Shown: positions 25,223-32,184 of the stretch, piece after piece | Position numbering within the stretch: the stretch's first letter is position 1 | Layout: every line of letters begins with the position of its first letter | Source of the DNA: Bryobacterales bacterium | GTDB lineage: Bacteria > Acidobacteriota > Terriglobia > Bryobacterales > Bryobacteraceae | Assembly (NCBI GenBank): GCA_003167495.1 | Contig: PMSX01000014.1 | Location: 1-32,876 of the forward strand | Direction: 5' to 3' | DNA length: 32,876 nt | Translations under genes and position numbers: made by a program | Notes under the pieces: generated by a model | The model's input: the letters and a program-made list of their open reading frames with translations, nothing else | What the model was told of the DNA's origin: nothing | Database searches by the model: none

Positions 25223-26101
25223 ATGCTCAGCGTTCCAGAACGTTCGGTAAGACAACCTAGCCATAAACCTAGCCATTCAGTGTTTTTGGATACTGACGTT
25301 TGCATCCACTTGGCAAATTCAGAAGCAAGGCTGCGTGAATTGGAAAAGCTTCGAAAGAGGCAGGGTTGGAAACTGTTATCGTCACCGCTTGCTCTGATCG
25401 AATTGCTGAATGGAATCCATACGGACCGAGGGCGTCATTTCCAAGAAAGCCAGCGAGCAATTCGTGTACTTGTAGGACGTGGGCGCATAAACTTCTTACG
25501 GTTTCCGGGCGAATTCGTTTGCAAAACGTTGCTTGATCGGGCATGCCCCGCAACCCGTCTGTTTTCCCGGCAAATAGAGAATTGGGCCAAGTTTGCGATT
25601 CAGTCCCGAGATTGGAAGCATTTCTGCAGTGAGCGGAAGTTCGGCTCTTCAGTACGCAAAATGTTTTCATTCAAGCCCGAAATCGTAGCCGAGCAACTTG
25701 CAGAAGAGCGTAGCTGGTATGTCGAAACCCTCTCGGAATTTCAAGTCGCGAGACAGCCACTCGGGAAAGGACCCAAGAGCGAGCGGGTTGTATCGCCAGA
25801 GTACTGGACGAAGAGAATGTTCCTTCGATTGGGATTGGTGATAACGGAGGATCAGGCACAGGAATGCTCGAAAAGACTGACAGCAGCCCGCTTATTCGAT
25901 CTTGCTGGTTTGGATTTGACTAGGGTCCAAAGCTATAAGGCTGAAACCCGTTCCCATGACAGCACAGATTGGCAGCACCTGCTGTATCTTTGCGACCCTT
26001 TGATCAATTTCGTGACTGACGACACGAAAATTCGGACCCGTTGTATAGGATCTCCGGATGCGTCGCGAATTCACATTCTCAGAGAGTTGATCAAGGAGTG
26101 A
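25223..26101 (+). CDS. PIN-domain protein (putative RNase)
   Basis: This 292-residue protein has a PIN-type layout: HSVFLDTDVCIHLA early (the first catalytic Asp), SSPLALIELLNGI (conserved Glu), HDSTDWQHLLYLC (Asp) and FVTDDTKIRT (Asp) at the C-terminus. The middle ~120 residues are an insertion longer than in toxin VapC proteins. PIN RNases cleave RNA with a metal ion. No antitoxin gene is adjacent, so it is not a standard VapBC toxin. The start could be GTG at 25220 or ATG at 25223. It is a solitary plus-strand gene, separated by about 240 bp from the divergent HNH gene and by 159 bp from the proteasome-like gene. Confidence 0.68.
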   Translation: MLSVPERSVRQPSHKPSHSVFLDTDVCIHLANSEARLRELEKLRKRQGWKLLSSPLALIELLNGIHTDRGRHFQESQRAIRVLVGRGRINFLRFPGEFVCKTLLDRACPATRLFSRQIENWAKFAIQSRDWKHFCSERKFGSSVRKMFSFKPEIVAEQLAEERSWYVETLSEFQVARQPLGKGPKSERVVSPEYWTKRMFLRLGLVITEDQAQECSKRLTAARLFDLAGLDLTRVQSYKAETRSHDSTDWQHLLYLCDPLINFVTDDTKIRTRCIGSPDASRIHILRELIKE

Positions 26102-26260
26102 CAGAGCGAGATTTTGCGCGTTCCGCCGCCGAAAGCCACATCGCCTCCGGATCGGCCCGCTGCAACGCTGCAATTTTGTTCCGTCTCGCGTTTCTTATAC
26201 AGGTTTTCTGCCCGATTGCTCCCAATACCCAACGTTGGGCCGTGAGTTATCCTTCAGGCG

Positions 26261-27140
26261 ATGACTATTGGCATCGGCATGATTTGCAGAGAAGGCGTGT
26301 TGCTCTGCGCGGACAGCGAAGTAAGTGGATGGCCTTCCAAGACCCACGAGGAAAAAATTGATATTTTCGATTGTCCGTACGGAAAAGTTGGTTTTGTTAT
26401 GGCCGGCAACGCGACGCTTGCTCAGTCGGCTATTGAGAAATGCCGGGAGTCTTTGACATTGGCATCGCCAGAGAAGGCCATTCGCAGGCTGGAAAGGATT
26501 CTCGATCGAGAATATCGGCGGCAGGTATTTCAGCATCCGAACTGGGCTAGCGATCCCAATCTAGCTTACTGGTTTCTGGTTGCGGCTTGGTCTGCCGAAG
26601 GCAAAATACAACTCTACTCGACCCAGGAAACGGTCCTCAAAAAAGGTCAACGGATTTCACTGTATAGGAATTGGCGCCGATTTAGCCTCTTACCTACTTC
26701 GATCAATGTGTCTCCCTGGCATCAGCGATGCGGAAGCCTTGTGCGCTTGCCCGTTCGCACTCTCGCGCGTCAAACAGTCTATTACGTCCTGTGGCGGCAT
26801 GTCCATATTCAGGAACATACGCGCCAGGGATGGGAACGTCGGCCTTTTGACGAGCTACCACGACGGATCATCCTCGAAAGAGATAGACCGGTACGCTCTG
26901 GCCTTCGAGGCCATTGTTCATCGGCTGTTGTTCTGGATGGCAGACATGGGCATGGAGGAAGAGCACTTCATGTTGAATCTTACGCAGAACTTTAACGCTG
27001 ATATCCTTCGCGTGCGGGACCGCTGGCGAGCGGAGTTCGACGAACGATTAAAAGACCTGACTTCACGAAATCCTTCACATACGCCCGAAATGCTTCGGCG
27101 AATTGCGCTTTCAATGTGGACGAGAGGCACTCCAGAATAG
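26261..27140 (+). pseudogene. Proteasome-like Ntn-hydrolase gene with a frameshift
   Basis: The first frame starts MTIGIGMICREGVLLCADS, the typical opening of a proteasome-subunit-type Ntn hydrolase. A Thr follows the initiator Met as possible nucleophile, then FVMAGNATLAQSA. Around an A6 run at 26639-26644 the homologous frame shifts by +1: the first frame goes on to unlikely sequence, while the second continues VNGFHCIGIGADLASYLL and on to a sensible C-terminus, stopping at 27140. One fewer A in the run would join them into one ~290-residue protein. So it is a one-base indel at a homopolymer, either a true mutation or a sequencing error. Such proteins are cytoplasmic threonine peptidases. 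The role here is unknown. Confidence 0.7.
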
Positions 27141-27170
27141 CGACCTTCAGCACGCAGCGTGTATTTCCTA

Positions 27171-27199
27171 TTGACAGACAAAACTTCGTGGGGCATATT
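27171..27199 (+). promoter_or_regulatory. Promoter of the tRNA gene
   Basis: TTGACA (27171-27176), a 17-bp spacer and CATATT (27194-27199): a full-consensus -35 and a fair -10. Transcription would begin near 27206, about 40 nt before the mature tRNA 5' end, which suits a tRNA precursor. Confidence 0.65.
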
Positions 27200-27248
27200 C
27201 GTCGCGCTGGAAACAGCTATGGCAATAAACGCCGGTCAGAATATGCGA

Positions 27249-27325
27249 CGTGCGGTAGAGCAGCCCGGTACCTCATCAGCCTCATAAGCTGAAGGTCGTT
27301 GGTTCAAATCCAATCCGCGCAACCA
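27249..27325 (+). tRNA. Initiator-type tRNA-Met (anticodon CAT), divergent
   Basis: The 77-nt gene folds as a full cloverleaf with encoded CCA. The acceptor stem CGTGCGG/CCGCGCA pairs fully except for the first position, where C1 faces A72, the mismatch that defines bacterial initiator tRNA. The anticodon loop is CTCATAA and the D stem has the initiator-type A11-T24 pair. However, the anticodon stem is TCAGC/GCTGA instead of the initiator GGG/CCC pairs, and position 13-22 in the D stem is a C-C mismatch. It therefore looks like a diverged initiator tRNA. It has a strong promoter just upstream and sits 52 bp from the 3' end of a recombinase remnant, so it may also be or have been an integration target. 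Confidence 0.8.
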
Positions 27326-27377
27326 CACGCGCCGTAAAGGACAGGACTTCGCCAGGCATGATACCGCCCTTATCGGG

Positions 27378-28013
27378 TCAAAGCGGCATCTTGTGGGAGG
27401 CGCCTTCACGCGCGGCTCGCCGGCGTTTGTCGTAAATTTGGGTAGTCGTTACGTGCCGGTGGCCGAGCAGTTCTTTGACCTCCATGATGTCCACGCCGGA
27501 GTCGAGCAACAGCGTGGCCGCTGTGGCCCGAAGAGAATGTGGCGTGTAGACGCATTCCATAACCTTGTTTCCGTCCGGCAATTCCCGTTCGCGCAGTGCG
27601 TTGGGAAGCTTGCTCAAGTATTCCTTCAGGATGGTCCACATGGTTCGCGGCTCCAGGGCGGTCGCCGCCAATTCCTCGGTATGGGAATGCCGGCGCGGCC
27701 GGAACAACGGCCCACAGCTGAGTTCGGCGCGCTGAAGGTATTCCTGGATGGCTTGGGCGGCGACGTAATGCAGGCTGATAGTCCGGCGCTTGTAGCCTTT
27801 TTCGGACAAGCGCAGCGTGGCTTCCTCGCCGTCGTGCCGAAAGTCTTCGACGAGGAGAGAGCAACCGGTCGCCAGGCGGATGCCGCTATAGAGGTAGAGC
27901 TTCACGAATCGCGCGGTCGCGATGCGCCAAGACCGAATCGCCCACCGGCAAATTGAGCAGTTGCCGGGCGCGCGCCGCCGGCACCGAAAGCGTTTCTTCG
28001 CGCGGATCAGGAA
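27378..28013 (-). pseudogene. Truncated and frameshifted tyrosine recombinase
   Basis: The sequence matches the C-terminal half of the intact recombinase at 29189-30355 along its length, with many scattered differences. The 3' part (27378-27905) keeps the catalytic region (GIRLATG, HSLRATAATLLLDSG, GHRHVTTTQIYDKRR). Near 27905 it has one extra base relative to the intact copy, and homology continues out of frame to about 28013 (CGCGCGGATCAGG), where it stops abruptly. The N-terminal domain is missing. The divergence suggests an older, separate integration event rather than a recent duplication. Confidence 0.85.
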
Positions 28014-28044
28014 TCCCTAGGTTCTCCGGTCGGTTGAGTTGTCG

Positions 28045-29106
28045 TCATTCGGTATTGACGTCGTCGTCGTTTGTGCCTTTTGATGGGGAGCCAAGCTCTG
28101 CTTCGAGATCCTCGACGGTGGGGAGATTTCCTTTGAACCCTTCCGGGAGCGCTTCGAGGTATCGAAAGTCTGCCACGCCCATCGGAGTGGCAGTGTTCCT
28201 AAGGGCATACTCAACTGTCAGTCTCTTTTTGGATTTGCACAAAATCAGACCGATGCTCGGCTGATCGCTCGGGTGCTTCAGAAGGGCATCCACCGCTGAT
28301 AAGTAAAAGTTCATTTTGCCGGTATACTCCGGCTTGAACGCTCCCGCTTTCAGCTCGATGATCACGAATGACCGAAGGCGCAAATGATAAAAGAGAAGAT
28401 CAAGTCTGTAGTCCACGCCATCCACCTCAAGCAAATACTGGCTGCCAATGAAGGAAAACCCAATTCCTAGCTCCAGTAGGAAGCTTTGTAAGTGAGCCAA
28501 GAGTCCGCGCTCCAATTCGCGCTCGTGAGCATCTGAAGACATGGTGAGAAAGTCAAAGTTGTAGGGGTCTTTGAGAAGCTGATGAGCGAGATCTGATTGG
28601 GGCGCTGGAAGAGTCTGCTGAAAATTCGTTATGGCTTTTCCCTGGCGGCGATAGAGGTCGGCTTCAATTTGAAGGACCAGAATATTTCGACTCCACCCGT
28701 TTTGGATCGCTTGCTGGATGTACCAAGCGCGCACGACAGGGTCTTTTACCTTGTCAATCAGAACGCAATTGTGGAACCACGGCAATTTTGCAGCAGCTTG
28801 CTGCAAAATTGATTCGTCTGGCCAGGCTTCCGCAAAAGCCTTCATATAGCCGAGATTACGGAAGGACAGACCCTTCATGTCTGGAAACGCAGATCGGAGA
28901 TCCTTCGACAGCCGTTCGATGACCCTTGTTCCCCATCCGTCTTCCTTCTGACGCACGAGAATTTCTTTGCCGATTCCCCAATAAAGCAGAACGAGTTCAC
29001 GGTTCACGGCAAGAGAGGCTCGAAGCTGAGCCAGTTGGATGCGCTGCTTCAGTCCGGCCAGGAAATCAGCATAACCGGCAGGTACGGCCGGCTGAATTTC
29101 ACTCAT
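28045..29106 (-). CDS. DUF1016/YhcG-type PD-(D/E)XK nuclease
   Basis: This 353-residue protein has the standard two-part layout. The N-terminal DUF1016 helical domain shows LYWGIGKEILVRQ, GWGTRVIERLSKDL, GLSFRNLGYMKAF and a near-invariant LQQAAAKLPWFHN. The C-terminal PD-(D/E)XK domain shows VDYRLDLLFYH (Asp ~236) and FVIIELKAG (Glu ~251, Lys ~253). The family is widespread on mobile elements and near restriction systems and is thought to be nucleolytic; its biological role is not settled. Length is typical. It lies between the two recombinase copies and so behaves as recombinase-associated cargo. A 29-bp perfect inverted repeat (28783-28811) lies inside the gene. Confidence 0.93.
   Translation of the reverse strand: MSEIQPAVPAGYADFLAGLKQRIQLAQLRASLAVNRELVLLYWGIGKEILVRQKEDGWGTRVIERLSKDLRSAFPDMKGLSFRNLGYMKAFAEAWPDESILQQAAAKLPWFHNCVLIDKVKDPVVRAWYIQQAIQNGWSRNILVLQIEADLYRRQGKAITNFQQTLPAPQSDLAHQLLKDPYNFDFLTMSSDAHERELERGLLAHLQSFLLELGIGFSFIGSQYLLEVDGVDYRLDLLFYHLRLRSFVIIELKAGAFKPEYTGKMNFYLSAVDALLKHPSDQPSIGLILCKSKKRLTVEYALRNTATPMGVADFRYLEALPEGFKGNLPTVEDLEAELGSPSKGTNDDDVNTE
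28783..28811. repeat. Perfect 13-bp inverted repeat inside the DUF1016 gene
   Basis: CAATTTTGCAGCA, centre GCT, TGCTGCAAAATTG. It encodes the conserved LQQAAAKL segment, so it may be coincidental, but 13 perfectly paired bases with a 3-base centre are notable in coding DNA. Confidence 0.6.
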
Positions 29107-29188
29107 TAGTGTTCTCGTTTCCGAATAGCAATTCGTTCCACACTTCTCCGAGCGTAATGGTAACGAATCTCTCGTCCCAACTATTTTT

Positions 29189-30355
29189 TCAGAGCGGCAT
29201 TTTATGCGACGCGCCTTCGCGGGCGGCGCGGCGGCGTTTGTCGTAAATTTGAGTGGTCGTTACGTGGCGGTGGCCGAGCAGCTCTTTGACCTCCATGATG
29301 TCCACGCCGGAATCGAGTAAGAGCGTGGCCGCCGTGGCGCGCAGCGAGTGCGGCGTGTATAGGCATTCCATTATTTTGTTTCCGTCCGACAGTTCCCGCT
29401 CGCGGAGCGCGTTGGGAAGCTGGCTCAAATACTCCTTCAAGATGGTCCACATGGTCCGCGGCTCCATAGCGGTCGCCGCCAATTCCTCGGTGTGCGAATG
29501 CCGGCGCGGCCGGAAGAGCGGACCGCTCGTGAGCTCGGCGCGCTGGAGGTACTCGTGGATCGCCTGGGCGGCGGCATAGTGCAGGCCGATGGTGCGGCGC
29601 TTATCGCCTTTTTCGCGCAAGCGGAGCGTGGCTTCTTCGCCCTCTTGCCGAAAGTCTTCCACCAAGAGCGAGCAGCCGGTGGCCAGGCGGATACCGGTAT
29701 AGAGGTAGAGTTTTACAATCGCCCGGTCGCGATGCGCCAATATCGAATCGCCGGCAGACAGGTTCAGCAGTTGCCGGGCGCGCGCCGCCGGCAAAGAAAG
29801 CGTTTCTTCGCGCGGATCGGACGACTCGCGCGCGATGAATTGTGAATGCGCCGGGTTGGGGACCAGGATGGGCAGGCGGAGCTCGGCCGCCGAGAGCGCC
29901 AGGTACTTGTAAAAGGAGGACAGCGCCGAGACCCGGTGGTTGATGGTTTTGGGCGCGGCGCCCACGGCGGCCAGGACGTCGCGGTACGTCTGCACGTCGG
30001 CCACCGAGATCGTCAGGAGCGCGTGCGCCTCTTGCGGCCAAACAATCCCGCGGTGCCGGACGAAGGACAAAACGCCATCCCGGTAGGAACGGCGGGTGTG
30101 GACACTTTTAGGGCGGTTGACCCAGCGTTCGAAAATTTCATAAATGGAGGAGTAAAAGTGTTCGACCCGTCTGCGGATCTCGGGTGTGAGGGAACCAACG
30201 AGGATCGGCGGCAAAGCCAGCGCCGCACGGGAAGCGGCCGGAATCACGGTGGCAGCTTTCGCTGCGGCGACTTCCAGAGTGGTTTCCGGCGAGAAAGGGG
30301 CCGGGAGGCCCTCTTCCCTGCCCGGAGAGTTCGCGATTTGTTCCATGGGGTTCAT
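29189..30355 (-). CDS. Tyrosine recombinase (phage-type integrase)
   Basis: This 388-residue protein has an N-terminal SAM-like core-binding domain (~70-160, with HTRRSYRDGVLSFVRHR) and a catalytic domain carrying the tyrosine recombinase residues: Arg in YTGIRLATG (~223), Lys in the EKGDKRRT turn (~249-252), HSLR (~336-339), GHRH (~361-364) and the nucleophile Tyr in TQIYDKRR (~371). It catalyses site-specific DNA strand exchange, moving or resolving the element that carries it. It is full length. Its promoter region contains the inverted repeats listed at 30367-30434. The decayed relative downstream shares its family. Confidence 0.94.
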   Translation of the reverse strand: MNPMEQIANSPGREEGLPAPFSPETTLEVAAAKAATVIPAASRAALALPPILVGSLTPEIRRRVEHFYSSIYEIFERWVNRPKSVHTRRSYRDGVLSFVRHRGIVWPQEAHALLTISVADVQTYRDVLAAVGAAPKTINHRVSALSSFYKYLALSAAELRLPILVPNPAHSQFIARESSDPREETLSLPAARARQLLNLSAGDSILAHRDRAIVKLYLYTGIRLATGCSLLVEDFRQEGEEATLRLREKGDKRRTIGLHYAAAQAIHEYLQRAELTSGPLFRPRRHSHTEELAATAMEPRTMWTILKEYLSQLPNALRERELSDGNKIMECLYTPHSLRATAATLLLDSGVDIMEVKELLGHRHVTTTQIYDKRRRAAREGASHKMPL

Positions 30356-30366
30356 AGTAGCATGGA

Positions 30367-30434
30367 ATCAGATAACTGATTTTATCTGATATCAAACGTG
30401 GGTTCGTGCTAGAGCAATAGTGCGTACCTACGCA
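30367..30434. repeat. Two inverted repeats upstream of the recombinase
   Basis: ATCAGATAA/TTATCTGAT (30367-30375 and 30382-30390, 6-bp centre) lies about 12 bp upstream of the recombinase start. TGCGTA/TACGCA with a CC centre (30421-30434) lies further out, towards the divergent HTH gene. They are candidate operators or recombinase arm sites. The second overlaps the expected -35 position of a promoter with TATACT (30454-30459) directed at the gene at 30540. Confidence 0.45.
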
Positions 30435-30539
30435 TAAACACATTTACAATGGTATACTTTCCTCCGAGGGACCGAAACGTAGACAGGTGTTCGGTTTAGG
30501 AGCGAAATCACGCCACGGAAACCGCAGCAGCCGAGACGC

Positions 30540-31046
30540 TTGCCCAGCTGGGCGGGGCGTTTAGATGAAATAGTCGGAGAGCTGACTTCCCTTCCCTGTA
30601 CCGAGATTGACAGTGCTCAACTTGCGGAGAAGCTTGGCGTGAAACGCCGGCGTGCGCAAGTCATCCTGGAACCGTTGACTAAACGGACGGTCGGTGCATC
30701 CGTCCTGGTACCTAAAGATGTCGTCGTCGTCCGGCTACGCCAGATGGTAGCTGGCGAATGGGCGAAGGCGGAACAAGAGCGGCGCGCGCGGCTGCATACC
30801 TTGCTTGAGAGCGCCCGCGCGGAAGCGCGCCAGCCGCGCGTGCTGGTCGAAGCCCCAGTCGCGATTATGCGACAGGAATTGGAGAACCTTCCCCTCGGCG
30901 TGAGCCTAGCCCCCGGCCGCATCGTCTTCGAAGGCTTCCAGACCGTCGAGGAAGCGCAGCAGAAGATTTTGGCTTTGATCATGGCCATGGGCAACGACCC
31001 GGAGGGCTTCGCCGAACGAGTCACGGTGTCCACTTCCCTTCCCTGA
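30540..31046 (+). CDS. Small HTH-like protein, function unknown
   Basis: This 168-residue protein is not assigned to a known family. The N-terminal part (residues ~20-55) includes SAQLAEKLGVKRRRAQVILEP, which looks like a winged-helix/HTH DNA-binding segment. The remainder is helical and charged (MVAGEWAKAEQERRARLHTLLESARAEARQ) and ends with a compact acidic-hydrophobic part. Start choice is uncertain: the track frame begins with TTG at 30540-30542, there is no ATG, and the frame is open upstream to 30497, with AGGAG nearby at 30497-30501. It lies divergently to the recombinase and could regulate it or the partition operon. Confidence 0.45.
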   Translation: MPSWAGRLDEIVGELTSLPCTEIDSAQLAEKLGVKRRRAQVILEPLTKRTVGASVLVPKDVVVVRLRQMVAGEWAKAEQERRARLHTLLESARAEARQPRVLVEAPVAIMRQELENLPLGVSLAPGRIVFEGFQTVEEAQQKILALIMAMGNDPEGFAERVTVSTSLP

Positions 31047-31147
31047 AAACCCAAAGGTGTGCCTTCAATTGAGTTCATGGGCGTTCTAAAAAACACCGTG
31101 AGTCTTGAATCCTGGCATAGGCTCGCAAAACATGTCATAAGTTTTGA

Positions 31148-31176
31148 TTGATTTAGCTATCAACTTGGGTTAGCAT
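31148..31176 (+). promoter_or_regulatory. Promoter of the HTH-ParA operon
   Basis: TTGATT (31148-31153), 17-bp spacer, TAGCAT (31171-31176). The expected transcription start near 31183 falls only a few bases before the ATG at 31190, and there is no ribosome binding site, so the transcript would be nearly leaderless. Confidence 0.45.
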
Positions 31177-31179
31177 AGC

Positions 31180-31190
31180 TGTAACTTACA
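31180..31190. promoter_or_regulatory. Operator-like palindrome shared with the downstream repeats
   Basis: TGTAA-C-TTACA is a perfect inverted repeat around a single central base, sitting at the predicted transcription start and ending on the A of the start codon. The same core (GTAACTTAC) recurs in the repeats at 32518-32790 within the gene after parA. This supports it being a binding site for the operon's own DNA-binding protein, which would give autoregulation. Confidence 0.45.
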
Positions 31191-31384
31191 TGGCGAGGAA
31201 ACGAGACCGCGATGGGTTGTATAGAAGCTCCCAAGTGGCCAAGATCTTGGGGGTCAGTTCCCGGACGCTGTACCGGATGCTTTCTGCCGGACGCATTCCA
31301 GAGCCCATGCGAAACCCTGAAAACCGATATCGCGTTTGGACGGATGTTGATCTCCAGACAATTCGGGAGGCATTACAGAAATGA
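31190..31384 (+). CDS. MerR/excisionase-type HTH protein upstream of ParA
   Basis: This 64-residue protein reads GLYRSSQVAKILGVSSRTLYRMLSAG, a classic MerR-like or HTH_17 helix-turn-helix, followed by ENRYRVWTDVDLQTIREAL, the usual wing and tail of excisionase-like regulators. The stop overlaps the ParA start (ATGA), so the two are translated together. Small HTH proteins preceding ParA often act as the operon repressor or as a centromere-binding partner. Here it is the best candidate to bind the palindrome at 31180-31190. No ribosome binding site is visible, which fits a leaderless start. Confidence 0.8.
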   Translation: MARKRDRDGLYRSSQVAKILGVSSRTLYRMLSAGRIPEPMRNPENRYRVWTDVDLQTIREALQK

Positions 31385-32184
31385 TCAAGCTGATGATAGG
31401 GAACCAAAAAGGTGGGGTGGGGAAAACGACGTCCGCTATCACCTTAGCCCGTTGTTTCGCTGACCGTGGCCTGAAGACTTTATTGATTGACAGCGATCCC
31501 CAAGGCTCCGTCGCCGTTACTCTGCGGCTCAAGCCAGAGGCGTATTTATCAGACTTCATTCTGAACCAATTACGCCTTCCTGACTGCGTCACAACCGTTG
31601 CGGAGCGGCTTGACGTGCTTTGCGGCAACCGTGAGACCACGGCGATGGAACAACGGATTTTCACGATGTACGGCCGCGAACTGGTGTTTCAGAAAGCTTT
31701 CGGACTCTATGAAGAGAGCTATGACGCCATTGTCGTAGACGTGGCACCGTCCATTTCCCTGCTCCAAGCGTGCTCGATGGTGTTCTGCCAAAACGTCGTT
31801 ATCCCTATCTCTATGGACACATTAAGCGTATCTGGGGCGGGCGCAACGATCTTCTCGGCTCAAACCATTGGGGACAGTGTACGAGTACCAATTCGCTCAG
31901 TTGGACTCTTGCCGACCATCGTAAACAAGCGTTTTGGCTTAACAGACATTGTCATGAAGATGATGGTGCAGTTGAGTGAAAACTACAAGATTCCTATCTT
32001 GCCAGCAATTCGAACGGACCAAATTATCGGCAAGGCTACCCGGGCCCACAAGATGGTTGCGGACCTTGACCCGAAAGCTAAAGCGCTTGAGGACTATGAC
32101 GCTGCAGCGGGCCAATTATTGAACTTTTTCGAAAGCGAAGGATTGAGTAAACAGCCTCAGCATGGCCAAAGCATCGCGGTCTAA
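31381..32184 (+). CDS. parA: ParA family ATPase (plasmid partition)
   Basis: This 267-residue protein has the deviant Walker A motif NQKGGVGKTTSAI at residues ~8-20, the LLIDSDPQGS Walker A' motif at ~34-43, and the DAIVVDVAP Walker B region at ~115-123. ParA proteins form ATP-dependent gradients on the nucleoid and move plasmids or chromosomes with a centromere-binding partner. The length is typical of the short plasmid type without an N-terminal HTH; the small HTH protein encoded just upstream may supply that function. The 3' end overlaps the next gene by 23 bp, an unusually long overlap that suggests tight coupling. Confidence 0.93.
   Translation: MIKLMIGNQKGGVGKTTSAITLARCFADRGLKTLLIDSDPQGSVAVTLRLKPEAYLSDFILNQLRLPDCVTTVAERLDVLCGNRETTAMEQRIFTMYGRELVFQKAFGLYEESYDAIVVDVAPSISLLQACSMVFCQNVVIPISMDTLSVSGAGATIFSAQTIGDSVRVPIRSVGLLPTIVNKRFGLTDIVMKMMVQLSENYKIPILPAIRTDQIIGKATRAHKMVADLDPKAKALEDYDAAAGQLLNFFESEGLSKQPQHGQSIAV

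Noticed and set aside
26639..26645. AAAAAAG as a programmed -1 frameshift site
   Set aside because: The frames need a +1 shift, and the heptamer is not in the X-XXY-YYZ phase of the first frame.
25223..27140. A toxin-antitoxin pair formed by the PIN protein and the next gene
   Set aside because: The second gene is a proteasome-like hydrolase about 290 residues long with a frameshift, not an antitoxin, and the PIN protein is much longer than VapC.
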